The notes beneath the pieces were generated by a model that saw only the letters and a program-made list of their open reading frames with translations, searched no databases and was not told the DNA's origin. Of a stretch of 64,000 nt of DNA, positions 7,823 through 16,166 are shown one piece after another. The stretch is from JBLIRR01 sp049472395 (GTDB lineage Bacteria > SZUA-182 > DTGQ01 > JBLIRR01): NCBI GenBank assembly GCA_049472395.1, contig JBLIRR010000027.1, positions 1 through 64,000 on the forward strand, in the 5' to 3' direction. Both the position numbers and the translations under genes were made by a program. Every line of letters begins with the position of its first letter. Position 1 is the stretch's first letter.

Positions 7823-9121
7823 ATGAACTGGAAAAAAGAATGGAAGCCATTGGTAATAATAATAGCAGCTTTTCTGGCTTGTTTTTATATGCCAGTGGGA
7901 TTGGCACGATTCGATAATGCTATACGTGAGGCTCTAGAGCTTGTTAAGTGGTATGCGAGGGAGCATGTGCTTTTATGTTTAGTGCCCGCCTTTTTTATCG
8001 CAGGCGCCATTGCGGTTTTTATCAGCCAGGCGTCGGTAATGAAGTATCTTGGTGCCAAGGCTCACAAAGTTATCTCTTATGGTGTTGCCTCAATATCAGG
8101 AACTGTATTGGCCGTCTGTTCATGCACGGTGCTACCATTATTTGCCGGCATTTATAATATGGGGGCCGGCATCGGACCAGCTACGGCTTTTCTTTATTCA
8201 GGGCCGGCTATAAATATCTTGGCCATTATTTTAACTGCCCGTGTTTTGGGCCTAGAGATAGGTATTGCCCGTGCTATAGGTGCAATAGTCTTTAGTGTGA
8301 TTATTGGCCTTTGTATGCATCTTATATTTCGCAAGGAAGAGATAACCAAGGCTAATGCTCAGGCAGCCATGCCGGAGCCGGAAGTTTCTAGACCTCTCTG
8401 GCAAAATATCATCTATTTTGCCACTATGGTAGGAATACTGGTCTTTGCCAACTGGGGGAAATGTCAGGAGAAGGCCGGATTATGGTATGTGATCTATTCC
8501 AATAAATGGACAATTACCGCACTGTGTGCGGTCTTATTTGCAATTGTGCTGGTTGCTTGGTTTACATTAAAATGGTGGGAAGTCTTATTGGCATCAATTC
8601 CACCCATAGGCCTTGCCTTAATTTTTCCTCACATACCAGAATTATCTGTTACTGCAGGAGTTATTGGATTATCGGTAATTACCAGCACCAGAGAAGATGA
8701 AATGGGTGACTGGTTTAGCTCTACCTGGACTTTCACAAAGCAGATACTTCCCTTACTATTAATAGGAGTGCTTATCTCAGGCTTTCTGTTAGGACGTCCC
8801 GGTCATGAAGGATTAATACCTTCTCAATGGGTCAGTAGTTTAGTTGGTGGCAATTCCCTGTTCGCCAATTTTTTTGCCTCTATTGTCGGTGCTTTTATGT
8901 ATTTTGCCACTTTAACAGAAATTCCGATCCTTGAGGCCCTTATGGGAGCAGGCATGGGAAAAGGCCCCGCATTGGCGCTTTTACTTGCCGGACCAGCCCT
9001 ATCTCTTCCCAGTATGCTTGTTATACGAAGTATAATGGGGACAAAAAAGACTATTGTATTTGTAAATCTTGTGGTTATTATGGCTACAATTACAGGGATA
9101 CTTTATGGATTTATTTTTTAA
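7823..9121 (+). CDS. COG0701-family permease (ArsP/DUF318-like)
   Basis: This 432-aa membrane permease has two homologous halves. The first carries the signature GTVLAVCSCTVLPLFAGIYNMGAG with the CSC motif (about 100) and SGPAINILAI. The second carries FMYFATLTEIPILEALMGAGMGKGPALALLLAGPALSLPS. About ten to twelve helices are visible. COG0701 includes ArsP, which exports trivalent organoarsenicals such as methylarsenite, as well as members of unknown substrate. Being in one run with arsM makes export of methylated arsenic the best guess. GATTAAAAGGAG 5' of the ATG is a good ribosome-binding site. A small thioredoxin follows it, as is common for this family. Confidence 0.85.
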   Translation: MNWKKEWKPLVIIIAAFLACFYMPVGLARFDNAIREALELVKWYAREHVLLCLVPAFFIAGAIAVFISQASVMKYLGAKAHKVISYGVASISGTVLAVCSCTVLPLFAGIYNMGAGIGPATAFLYSGPAINILAIILTARVLGLEIGIARAIGAIVFSVIIGLCMHLIFRKEEITKANAQAAMPEPEVSRPLWQNIIYFATMVGILVFANWGKCQEKAGLWYVIYSNKWTITALCAVLFAIVLVAWFTLKWWEVLLASIPPIGLALIFPHIPELSVTAGVIGLSVITSTREDEMGDWFSSTWTFTKQILPLLLIGVLISGFLLGRPGHEGLIPSQWVSSLVGGNSLFANFFASIVGAFMYFATLTEIPILEALMGAGMGKGPALALLLAGPALSLPSMLVIRSIMGTKKTIVFVNLVVIMATITGILYGFIF

Positions 9122-9189
9122 AATAAAATTAGAGGAGAAAGCACATAAAATAAACCAATAAAATTAAAAAAGGAATGGAGACTAAAAAC

Positions 9190-9423
9190 ATGATGATAGA
9201 AATATTAGGTACAGGATGTCCTAAATGTAAAAAGCTCTATGAGCTTGTTCAAGAGGCAGTAAAAGAAGTTGGTTGCGATGCAAATGTAATAAAGGTTGAA
9301 GATATCAAACAGATAATGAACAGGGGTGTTATGATCACTCCGGCTTTAGTAATTGATGGCGAGGTTAAGGTAGCAGGAAGAATACCCAGAACAAATGAGA
9401 TAAAAGGATGGATACAAAAATAG
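9190..9423 (+). CDS. Small thioredoxin-like protein (redox-active disulfide protein 2 type)
   Basis: This small cytoplasmic thioredoxin-fold protein of about 77 aa opens with MIEILGTGCPKCKKLYELV, where CPKC is the active-site CxxC. It ends with a cis-Pro motif, MITPALVIDGEVKVAGRIP. The family (also called TM0996-like) often follows COG0701 permeases, as here. I prefer ATG 9190 over 9175: GGAG at 9177-9180 lies nine bases before 9190, whereas the earlier ATG lies within this site, and the resulting length fits the family. It probably reduces permease or substrate thiols in the methylated-arsenic module. Confidence 0.85.
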   Translation: MMIEILGTGCPKCKKLYELVQEAVKEVGCDANVIKVEDIKQIMNRGVMITPALVIDGEVKVAGRIPRTNEIKGWIQK

Positions 9424-9549
9424 CTACTAAAGAACTTCATTAGATGAGCGTTCATTAAAGTGAAAAATATTTGCAAGTAGCCAAATATTATGATAGCTAC
9501 TATTACATTACCCACAGTTGTAGAGTGCGAAATTTGGGTTAAAATTAGA

Positions 9550-9578
9550 TTGATTTATAAAAAGAATACGTATATACT
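9550..9578 (+). promoter_or_regulatory. Predicted sigma-70 promoter of the GH57 gene
   Basis: TTGATT (9550-9555) and TATACT (9573-9578) are spaced by 17 bases, about 70 bases before the GH57 start. The rest of the 9424-9649 gap has no gene and no clear terminator for the arsenic operon. Confidence 0.5.
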
Positions 9579-9649
9579 ATCGTTATTGGAAAATATGACA
9601 TTCTAAAAACCCAATTTTTTAGATAAGAATCGTTGAGGAAAAATGAATT

Positions 9650-11794
9650 ATGATTGATAATGAAATACTCAAACAAGAACCATTTCTTGATCCTTATTAC
9701 AATGAGACATATATGTGGGTCCTTCCTAAGGACCCCTGTAATGCTTATGCTATTTTTGAGGTTGGCGAGGGGACAAAGGAATATCTGACAAAAAAATTTG
9801 GTGATAATTTTCTACAAAACAATTTTCAGGTAATTCGTGTATATCAGATAGATAATCAAGGAGTTTTCACAGGTTATAATTATAATAACGTGTTTGAGAT
9901 AGATGATTATATCCAGGACAAAAATGACTATTGGTTCACCCTTCACCCGGATCACGACTATATCTGTGAAATAGGATATAAGGCGAAGAATAGCAACTTT
10001 TTTGAAATGGTCGCCCGCTCTAACTCTTTTCGAATGCCTAAAAATTTCAAAGAGAAAGAAGAAAAATATGTGGAATGGGCGAAAACCGATTGTGAATATC
10101 ATCCGGTCTACGTTCAAACCGGTGAAGATGACTGGCGTTTCAATCTTTATAAATGCTGGCGCGAAGGCTGTGTCCACAACAAGCCGCCTGAGAAAGGATA
10201 TTGGGTACTCATGCTCCATAATCATCTTCCCTTTGTCCGTCATCCTGAGCATGATATTTCATTGGAGGAGCAATGGCTCTTTGAGGCAATCACCTCAGTT
10301 TATACGCAACTGCTTGCCATGTTTTGGAGGCTGGAGAAGGAGAGCATAGATTTCCGGCTCACCTTATCACTTTCCCCTCCCCTTATAAGTATGTTGCAGG
10401 ACAAACTACTTCAAGACAGGTATCGGCGTCATATCTCAGAAGTAATCAGTTTTGCTGAAAAGGAATATGCTCATTCCCATGACAAACCTTTCCGGCATAC
10501 ACTTGAACTTTTGCTGTCTAAATTTCATAAGGCCAAGGAGGTATTTGAATCGTATAGCGGAGATATTACCCATGGATTTCGTGATTTTCAAAACCTCGGC
10601 AAATTGGAGATATGCGTCTGTCCGGCCACACATGCAATTCTCCCCTTTTATTTGCATTATCCAGAGGCCATTCGTGCCCAGATTCAAATTGCGTGCCGCC
10701 AATATGAGCGAGTATTCGGCTGCTGGCCGAGAGGAATATGGTTGCCTGAAAATGCGTATGCTCCGGCACTTGATCTCTATCTGCGGGAGCAGGGAATTAA
10801 ATGGACGATGGTCAATACACCAGGGATCCGGCAGAGTGACACTAAGGTTTTATTTGATGTATATGCTCCTGTGATCACTCATTCAGGTCTCACTGTATTC
10901 GGGATTGATGAAGAGACAAAGTCCCAGGTGTGGTCGAAGAAAGACGGGTATCCCGGTGATGGCCGTTATAAGGACTGGTATAAAGATGTTGGATATGAGG
11001 CTGACTGGGATTACTTACCCCCCTACTTTAAGGAAGCGAATATACGGCGCAGCACAGGGTTAAAATATCACAGGGTGACAGAGAGAACTCTTCCTCTCGA
11101 TCGCAAGGAATATTATCACCCTGAGTGGGCAGGAGAGGCTATAGCTGAACATGCTGGCCAATTTGTTTATTTTCGTGGCTTACAAGCTCTCGACTTACAA
11201 AAAAAATATAATAGGAATCCTGTTATTTTTTCAGCTTACGATGGAGAACTATTCGGGCATTGGTGGGAGGAGGGCCCTGCCTGGATAGAAACCGTTTTTA
11301 GGAAAATGCTGTATGACCAATCAACAGTCAGGCCTGTGACGCCATCGGAATATCTTTATCAATATACACATCATCAGAAAGTAACACCGGGTATCTCATC
11401 CTGGGGAACAGAAGATTACTTTGGCACATGGCTTGATGGAAGGGACTATCAGCCTAATACATGGATCTTCCGCCATATTTTCAAAATCCTTGACAGGTTA
11501 ATCAATTGTGCGTCAGCTAAAAGATCAGCAGAGGGACTTGAAAAAAGGGCCCTTGATCAAGCAGCGCGTGAGCTATTACTTGCCCAAAGCAGTGATTGGG
11601 GGTTTCTTATTCAGACCGGCCAGGCTATACGATATTCTGAAATGAGAATCGTGAAACATCTCAATTGGGCAAAGGAGTTGCTTAGAGAGGTTGAGGAAGG
11701 GCAGATCAATCAAACATTGCTCGAGAGCCTTGAAAATGCGAATACCATATTTAACCTTGATATGGACTTTCGAGTTTTTTGCAGAGGGCTTTAA
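9650..11794 (+). CDS. DUF4912-GH57 protein, probable 1,4-alpha-glucan branching enzyme
   Basis: This 714-aa protein has an N-terminal DUF4912-like carbohydrate-associated domain (about 15-130, with WVLPKDPCNAYAIFEV) fused to a GH57 catalytic barrel. The GH57 start motif is MLHNHLPFVRHPE (about 189-201). The likely nucleophile Glu is in GIWLPENAYAP (about 364) and the acid/base Asp in FSAYDGELFGHWW (about 527). These motifs and the C-terminal helical domain with SSDWGFLIQTGQA fit GH57 branching enzymes, which introduce alpha-1,6 branches into glycogen. GH57 amylase is the alternative. The gene stands alone under its own promoter, and its stop overlaps that of the convergent regulator by four bases (TTAA). 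Confidence 0.88.
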   Translation: MIDNEILKQEPFLDPYYNETYMWVLPKDPCNAYAIFEVGEGTKEYLTKKFGDNFLQNNFQVIRVYQIDNQGVFTGYNYNNVFEIDDYIQDKNDYWFTLHPDHDYICEIGYKAKNSNFFEMVARSNSFRMPKNFKEKEEKYVEWAKTDCEYHPVYVQTGEDDWRFNLYKCWREGCVHNKPPEKGYWVLMLHNHLPFVRHPEHDISLEEQWLFEAITSVYTQLLAMFWRLEKESIDFRLTLSLSPPLISMLQDKLLQDRYRRHISEVISFAEKEYAHSHDKPFRHTLELLLSKFHKAKEVFESYSGDITHGFRDFQNLGKLEICVCPATHAILPFYLHYPEAIRAQIQIACRQYERVFGCWPRGIWLPENAYAPALDLYLREQGIKWTMVNTPGIRQSDTKVLFDVYAPVITHSGLTVFGIDEETKSQVWSKKDGYPGDGRYKDWYKDVGYEADWDYLPPYFKEANIRRSTGLKYHRVTERTLPLDRKEYYHPEWAGEAIAEHAGQFVYFRGLQALDLQKKYNRNPVIFSAYDGELFGHWWEEGPAWIETVFRKMLYDQSTVRPVTPSEYLYQYTHHQKVTPGISSWGTEDYFGTWLDGRDYQPNTWIFRHIFKILDRLINCASAKRSAEGLEKRALDQAARELLLAQSSDWGFLIQTGQAIRYSEMRIVKHLNWAKELLREVEEGQINQTLLESLENANTIFNLDMDFRVFCRGL

Positions 11795-13167
11795 TCTTCT
11801 GGTATGTTTAATTTGGATAGACGATATTTTAGTGATCGAAGGGAAATGCCTAGTAGTTTGGCAGCATTTTCACGTGAACCACGTGATTTCTTTAAGGCCT
11901 TGAGCAAAATTTGATGCTCAATATCGGTAAGATACGCGTCAAGCTCAAAGCCTGACGTCGGGATAGTATCCAATTGCGCAGAAGGAGTGACAACTTCTTT
12001 AGTCAACTCTTGCGGCAACCCATCTTCCGAGAGAGTATCAATGTGTCCCAATACTATACATCGTTCGAGCACATTTTCAAGTTCTCTGATATTGCCAGGC
12101 CAATCATAATCCAACATACACTTCATAGCTTCCTCAGAAACCTTTACATTCTCTTTGTCAATTAGCTTTTGATAAAAATTATTTATTAATAAGGGAATGT
12201 CATCTCGCCGCTCTCTCAGGGGCGGAAGTTGTATCTCGAACACATTGATCCGAAAATAGAGATCTTCACGAAAGCTTCCCCCGTTAACAGCTGCTGCTAA
12301 ATCTTTATTCGTGGCAGAAATTATGCGTGTATTAGTGTGTATACTCTTCGTTCCTCCAACTCGTCTAAACTCCCTTTCTTGAAGAACCCTCAAGAGTTTC
12401 ACCTGCATCGATGGTGACAGTTCTGCAATTTCATCAAGAAAAATAGTCCCCTCATTTGCTTCTTCAAAAAGCCCTGTCTTTTGTTTCACAGCTCCTGTAA
12501 ATGCCCCTTTTTCATGACCGAACAATTCACTCTCCAGTAAATTTTCAGGAATTGCTCCGCAATTAATTGCAACAAAAGAGTGTTCTTGTCGGTCACTATT
12601 ATAATGAATAGCTTTTGCAACAAGTTCCTTTCCAGTACCACTCTCTCCGGTAATTAATACGTTAACTCTATTTTTCGCAACCTTACGAATAAGGTCATAC
12701 ACCTGCTGCATTGACTTACTTTTGCCCACGAGGTTGCCAAGGGAATACCGTTCTGTTAATACTGCTTTAAGTTCCTTGTTTTCTTCACGCAGATCCTTGC
12801 GCTCCAGCGCATTTTGTATAACAAGCCGAATTTCTTCATTATTAAATGGTTTGGTAATATAATCGTATGCTCCTTTTTTCATGGCCTCAACTGCCTGCGC
12901 GGTTGAGGCAAAAGCTGTGATCATAATCACTATGGTCTCTGAAGCATGCTGTTTTATCCATTCAAGAACTGTAAAACCATCCGTATAGGGCATTTTTATA
13001 TCGCTTATCACGAGATCATAACTCTGCTCTGCCAATTTACCAAGCCCTACCCTGCCATCATCAGCAACATCGACATAATAACCCAAACGGGAAAGCATGA
13101 TATCGAAGAATTCGCGCATGCTTTCTTCATCATCAATGACGAGAATTGTATATTGTCTTTTTAACAT
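11791..13167 (-). CDS. NtrC-family sigma-54 response regulator (PilR-like)
   Basis: This 458-aa sigma-54 activator has an N-terminal receiver (phospho-Asp about 56 in LVISDIKMP). The AAA+ domain carries Walker A GESGTGKE (about 168-175), the sigma-54-contact loop ELFGHEKGAFTGA, Walker B IFLDEIAELS and an arginine-finger region. The Fis-type helix-turn-helix is at the end (ENAAKLLGISLRSLKYRLSKL). It lies 15 bases behind the kinase gene on the minus strand, so the two form a two-component operon. Length and domain order match PilR. Two sigma-54 promoters within 4.2 kb, upstream of the fibronectin-type genes, are the obvious local targets; that link is inference. Confidence 0.93.
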   Translation of the reverse strand: MLKRQYTILVIDDEESMREFFDIMLSRLGYYVDVADDGRVGLGKLAEQSYDLVISDIKMPYTDGFTVLEWIKQHASETIVIMITAFASTAQAVEAMKKGAYDYITKPFNNEEIRLVIQNALERKDLREENKELKAVLTERYSLGNLVGKSKSMQQVYDLIRKVAKNRVNVLITGESGTGKELVAKAIHYNSDRQEHSFVAINCGAIPENLLESELFGHEKGAFTGAVKQKTGLFEEANEGTIFLDEIAELSPSMQVKLLRVLQEREFRRVGGTKSIHTNTRIISATNKDLAAAVNGGSFREDLYFRINVFEIQLPPLRERRDDIPLLINNFYQKLIDKENVKVSEEAMKCMLDYDWPGNIRELENVLERCIVLGHIDTLSEDGLPQELTKEVVTPSAQLDTIPTSGFELDAYLTDIEHQILLKALKKSRGSRENAAKLLGISLRSLKYRLSKLNIPED

Positions 13168-13182
13168 TTTTGTATGCTCACA

Positions 13183-14841
13183 TTACATTTTATTATCCGG
13201 CGGCAAGTATATATTAAAACGGGTCCCTCTGTTATCCTCCGATATGACCTCAATCTTTCCTCCGTGGCTTTCGATAATGGAATAAACCAGGGCAAGCCCA
13301 AGCCCCGTTCCCGTTTCTTTTGTTGAAAAAAAAGGATCAAAAATCCTATCCCGAATATCTTTCGGTATTCCTGGTCCCGTATCTTCAACGTATACTATAT
13401 GCGCATCGGGATTAGCGCCAATAATCATTTTTCCATTCCCTTGCATGGCCTCAACGCTATTTATAACCAAATTCCAAAGCGCCTGTCGAAACTGTTGCCT
13501 ATCAAGGTACATTATAATCCCCGCGGTATAGTCCCGCTGGATTTCAATTGAAGAGAACCGGGGATCTCTATTTATTATATCGGCTAAATCATTCATTATG
13601 GTTGAAATATCCACCTCTGTGGGTTGTAGTGAAGCTGGCCGGGCAAAAATTAAAAAATCAGTAAGCAGGGTACTTAAACGATTTGTTTCCTTCACAACAA
13701 TATTCATGAGCTGTCGGTCCTCAAGAGTTATATTGCAATTATTCGAGAGAAGTTGGACTGATCCGCTGATAGAGGCAAGAGGATTGCGAATTTCATGGGC
13801 GATGCCAGAAGCCAAACGGCCCACAGCCGCAAGACGATCAGCCCGTTTGAGCTGCTCCTCTATATTTTTTAAGTGGGTTAAATCCTGAAAAGTAATCAAC
13901 AAATGAGGAATTTTCTTCTGAGCGTTATATACAAATGTTGAGGCATATCCGAGTATAAGCGAGTGCCCCTGATTATTCACAAAATGAGCTTCACCTCGGC
14001 TAATACTATGAAGTCCTTCATCATCACACACCTTTAATTCAGGAAAAATCTCACTTATATGGCGATTATAGATTTCATTAAGCGAATACCCTGTTATTTT
14101 GCTTGCTCCGACATTAAAAGAGCGTATGTACCCCTTCTGGTTAATAATCATAAGCCCGCTGTTAATATTGTCCAAAATCGTTTTATTTAGATTTTCAAGC
14201 TCTTCATAATCAATATTCCTTGCCTGCAAAGCCCGTTCACTTCTCAATATTTGTTCAGCCAATACACCGCTTAAAATTGCTGTTGAGAAAAAGGCGATGA
14301 CATGGATAAAAAGAGTAAAAAAAAGACTTGTTCCATCGATCTGTTGAGAAAATACAAGCCCCCCTAAACTCGGGAGATATCCGAAGAATTGTAAATCGAG
14401 AATACTTCCATAAAGAATAGAAGATGCAGAGGCGACAAGAAGAAGTTCCTGGAGGTTTAAGAAGACACTTGAACTAATAATTATTAATATAAACAAGAAA
14501 GAAAATAAGCTTTCTATGCCTCCTGTCACATATATGAGAGAAGTTGCAAGAAGAAGATCCCATATAATTTGACACTGGGCTAAAATCTTTAAATGCTTTG
14601 TTCTGATAAGTATAACGGCCGAGAAGATTGCTTGCAGATACGATACAACAACAAGCATATAAAGATGGGGAAGGGGTGGCTGCGAATGCTGCAGCTCACA
14701 GCGTAGTTGATAAATGATCGTGCCCCCCAGGAAAAGACTCACCACTAAAATCCGGTAAAAAAGAAACCAGCTCAATTGCTTGCGGATTTGTCCTATATAA
14801 TAATTTGATTCAGTAACCTTTTCCGTAGACCAGCGTAACAT
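13183..14841 (-). CDS. Membrane sensor histidine kinase (PilS-like)
   Basis: This 552-aa sensor kinase has six predicted membrane helices (about 22-190), a short coiled segment, a PAS domain (about 215-325), HisKA with the phospho-acceptor in ASGIAHEIRNPLASIS (His about 349) and HATPase_c with WNLVINSVEAMQGNG, DTGPGIP and GTGLGLALVYS. A six-helix input region without a periplasmic domain, followed by PAS, is the PilS layout; PilS senses pilin in the membrane. It is transcribed away from the fibronectin-type genes and immediately before its regulator. No clear ribosome-binding site precedes the chosen ATG, so the true start could differ slightly. Confidence 0.9.
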   Translation of the reverse strand: MLRWSTEKVTESNYYIGQIRKQLSWFLFYRILVVSLFLGGTIIYQLRCELQHSQPPLPHLYMLVVVSYLQAIFSAVILIRTKHLKILAQCQIIWDLLLATSLIYVTGGIESLFSFLFILIIISSSVFLNLQELLLVASASSILYGSILDLQFFGYLPSLGGLVFSQQIDGTSLFFTLFIHVIAFFSTAILSGVLAEQILRSERALQARNIDYEELENLNKTILDNINSGLMIINQKGYIRSFNVGASKITGYSLNEIYNRHISEIFPELKVCDDEGLHSISRGEAHFVNNQGHSLILGYASTFVYNAQKKIPHLLITFQDLTHLKNIEEQLKRADRLAAVGRLASGIAHEIRNPLASISGSVQLLSNNCNITLEDRQLMNIVVKETNRLSTLLTDFLIFARPASLQPTEVDISTIMNDLADIINRDPRFSSIEIQRDYTAGIIMYLDRQQFRQALWNLVINSVEAMQGNGKMIIGANPDAHIVYVEDTGPGIPKDIRDRIFDPFFSTKETGTGLGLALVYSIIESHGGKIEVISEDNRGTRFNIYLPPDNKM

Positions 14842-15015
14842 ATCTATAGTAATAAGTATTCCTTATTCATAAATAAATTTGTGTCTTTGTTAAATAAATC
14901 GGTATATATCACATGGCTCAACACTATATTTTGTTGAGATTTTTTGTTAAGAACAAACACATCATAAAAAAGATTCCCGATGCTCCCTCCATGTACACAA
15001 TAAAATCACACTTCT

Positions 15016-15053
15016 GTAACTTTAATTTCAAAATAGTATTTTATTACATTATT
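15016..15053 (+). promoter_or_regulatory. Upstream element shared by the two sigma-54 promoters (copy 1)
   Basis: This 38-base AT-rich stretch is about 29/38 identical to 15781-15818, and its core is TTTCAAAATAGTATTTTA. It lies 75 bases upstream of the sigma-54 promoter. It is a candidate binding site for the NtrC-family activator encoded next door. The remainder of the 352-base gap (14842-15193) holds no gene; there is also a 7-bp dyad at 14917-14938 (CTCAACA/TGTTGAG) of unknown meaning. Confidence 0.45.
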
Positions 15054-15127
15054 TAAAATCCTACTAAAAAATCCTCATATTAATATTAATCAATGTATTC
15101 CATATAAAAATCCGAAAAGATAAGTAG

Positions 15128-15143
15128 TGGCATTGTATTTGCT
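15128..15143 (+). promoter_or_regulatory. Sigma-54 promoter of the 181-aa fibronectin-type gene
   Basis: TGGCATTGTATTTGCT matches the sigma-54 consensus TGGCAY-N6-TTGCW with GG at 15129-15130 and GC at 15141-15142, exactly the invariant 10-base gap. It lies about 50 bases before the start codon, so the leader is short. Confidence 0.8.
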
Positions 15144-15193
15144 CAAATCTAAAATTATTAAATTTATACATTTTATTAGGGGGGAGCACACTC

Positions 15194-15739
15194 ATGAATA
15201 CACACTATACTTTTTTGCCAAAGCATGCCTTTTTATTCTTTTATATAATAATCATATTTATATTATCATATTCATATGCGTATAGCGCCGAGGTTACTCT
15301 TGCATGGGACCGCAATAGTGAGCCTGATCTTGCTGGATATAAAGTTTATTACAAAACTGATGCTTCTGGTGAACCCTATGATGGGGGTGACGCTGCTCAA
15401 GGCACTTCAGGAATTGAAGTGCCGGTTGGTGATTTAGATGATCCATACAATCCCACCTATCAATTAACCGGATTAAGCAATGAAGAAATCTATTATTTTG
15501 CCGTGACAGCCTATGATCAGGAAGCAAATGAGAGTGATTATTCAAATGAGGTATGCCTAAACCCGTTTTCAGATAATGATAGCGATAGTACTGACACAGA
15601 CACGCCGACAGAATCAGAGTCGCCTAGTGCGGATGCGGGTCTTGATCAAACTCTAAGTAAAGAATCCTCTGATGAAAAAAGCCAGAATGAGTATACGCAA
15701 TTAATAGGCGGGTGTTTCCTCTCAATAGCGTTCGAATAA
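15194..15739 (+). CDS. Secreted fibronectin type III protein with minimal CFI-type C-terminus
   Basis: This 181-aa exported protein has a signal peptide (about 1-30, ending YSYAYSA), one fibronectin type III domain (about 32-122) opening with AEVTLAWDRNSEPDLAGYKVYY, an acidic Asp/Ser/Thr linker, and a C-terminus GGCFLSIAFE. That ending looks like the CFI box (GCFIATA) of the large protein 400 bases downstream, but it stops right after the box. The fibronectin domain is clearly paralogous to that of the downstream protein. GGGGGGAG seven bases before the ATG sets the start. Both genes follow sigma-54 promoters. Role unknown; a surface or matrix accessory protein is likely. It could be a truncated duplicate still under selection. 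Confidence 0.85.
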   Translation: MNTHYTFLPKHAFLFFYIIIIFILSYSYAYSAEVTLAWDRNSEPDLAGYKVYYKTDASGEPYDGGDAAQGTSGIEVPVGDLDDPYNPTYQLTGLSNEEIYYFAVTAYDQEANESDYSNEVCLNPFSDNDSDSTDTDTPTESESPSADAGLDQTLSKESSDEKSQNEYTQLIGGCFLSIAFE

Positions 15740-15755
15740 GATTAAGGGATTGAAT

Positions 15756-15777
15756 ATTGTAACTTCCCTGTTACAAT
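15756..15777. terminator. Small dyad after the 181-aa gene
   Basis: ATTGTAAC (15756-15763) and GTTACAAT (15770-15777) form a perfect 8-bp stem with a 6-base loop, 17 bases after the stop codon. There is no long U tract, so this is a weak terminator or a protein-binding dyad. Confidence 0.35.
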
Positions 15778-15780
15778 TTC

Positions 15781-15818
15781 GTAAACTAAATTTCAATATA
15801 GTACTTTATATACCTTAT
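15781..15818 (+). promoter_or_regulatory. Upstream element shared by the two sigma-54 promoters (copy 2)
   Basis: This is the partner of 15016-15053, with core TTTCAATATAGTACTTTA. It lies about 150 bases upstream of the second sigma-54 promoter, within normal enhancer range. The flanking bases of the two gaps are otherwise different. It lies in the 427-base gap 15740-16166, which holds no protein gene but carries a dyad, this element, a promoter and a riboswitch. Confidence 0.45.
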
Positions 15819-15968
15819 CATAATTAGGCTTCTCTTTTTACCTTGTATATCATAATCATATAATAGCCGCTTTTCATTTGTTGATTCAATTAATTAGACA
15901 GTATTTATTATCCTTTCATGGCATAAGCACTTATTTAAAGAAATAAGAATACTCTACAATTCACGGTT

Positions 15969-15984
15969 TGGCATTGATTATGCT
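15969..15984 (+). promoter_or_regulatory. Sigma-54 promoter of the large PKD/fibronectin gene
   Basis: TGGCATTGATTATGCT keeps GG (15970-15971) and GC (15982-15983) at the invariant distance, and its first eight bases (TGGCATTG) are the same as in the promoter at 15128. Transcription would start near 15995, immediately before the c-di-GMP riboswitch aptamer. Confidence 0.78.
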
Positions 15985-16007
15985 CCCTATTACTAAATAA
16001 GTAATGA

Positions 16008-16128
16008 GAAACCGAACAAGGCAAACCACGCGAAAGCATGGGACGCAAAGCCATTGGCCTCAGTCTCGAAATACCGGGATATGGTAGCAGGGTTGCCGAA
16101 TATGAAAGATACCCTGCGCTGAGACTGT
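16008..16128 (+). ncRNA. Cyclic-di-GMP-I (GEMM-I) riboswitch
   Basis: The core GGCAAACC, a stem CCACGC/GCATGG (16026-16031 with 16036-16041) capped by a GAAA tetraloop, and GGGACGCAAAGCC (16040-16052) are the diagnostic GEMM-I first stem. The second stem is GGTAGC (16083-16088) with GTTGCC (16092-16097), as in the consensus. A 7-bp helix CAGTCTC/GAGACTG (16061-16067 with 16121-16127) closes the 3' part. No U-rich terminator follows, and the gene's ribosome-binding G-run is only 25 bases away. ACCCT at 16111-16115 could pair with that G-run, so translational control is likely; this platform is inference. c-di-GMP would act on the adhesin-like gene at 16167. Confidence 0.93.
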
Positions 16129-16166
16129 CGCTTATGTAAGAAAATAAATCAGTGGGGGGTACACTT

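Noticed and set aside
14917..14938. CTCAACA/TGTTGAG dyad followed by T run as a terminator
   Set aside because: No gene is transcribed into it from the left on the plus strand, and on the minus strand it lies upstream of the kinase gene; function cannot be assigned.
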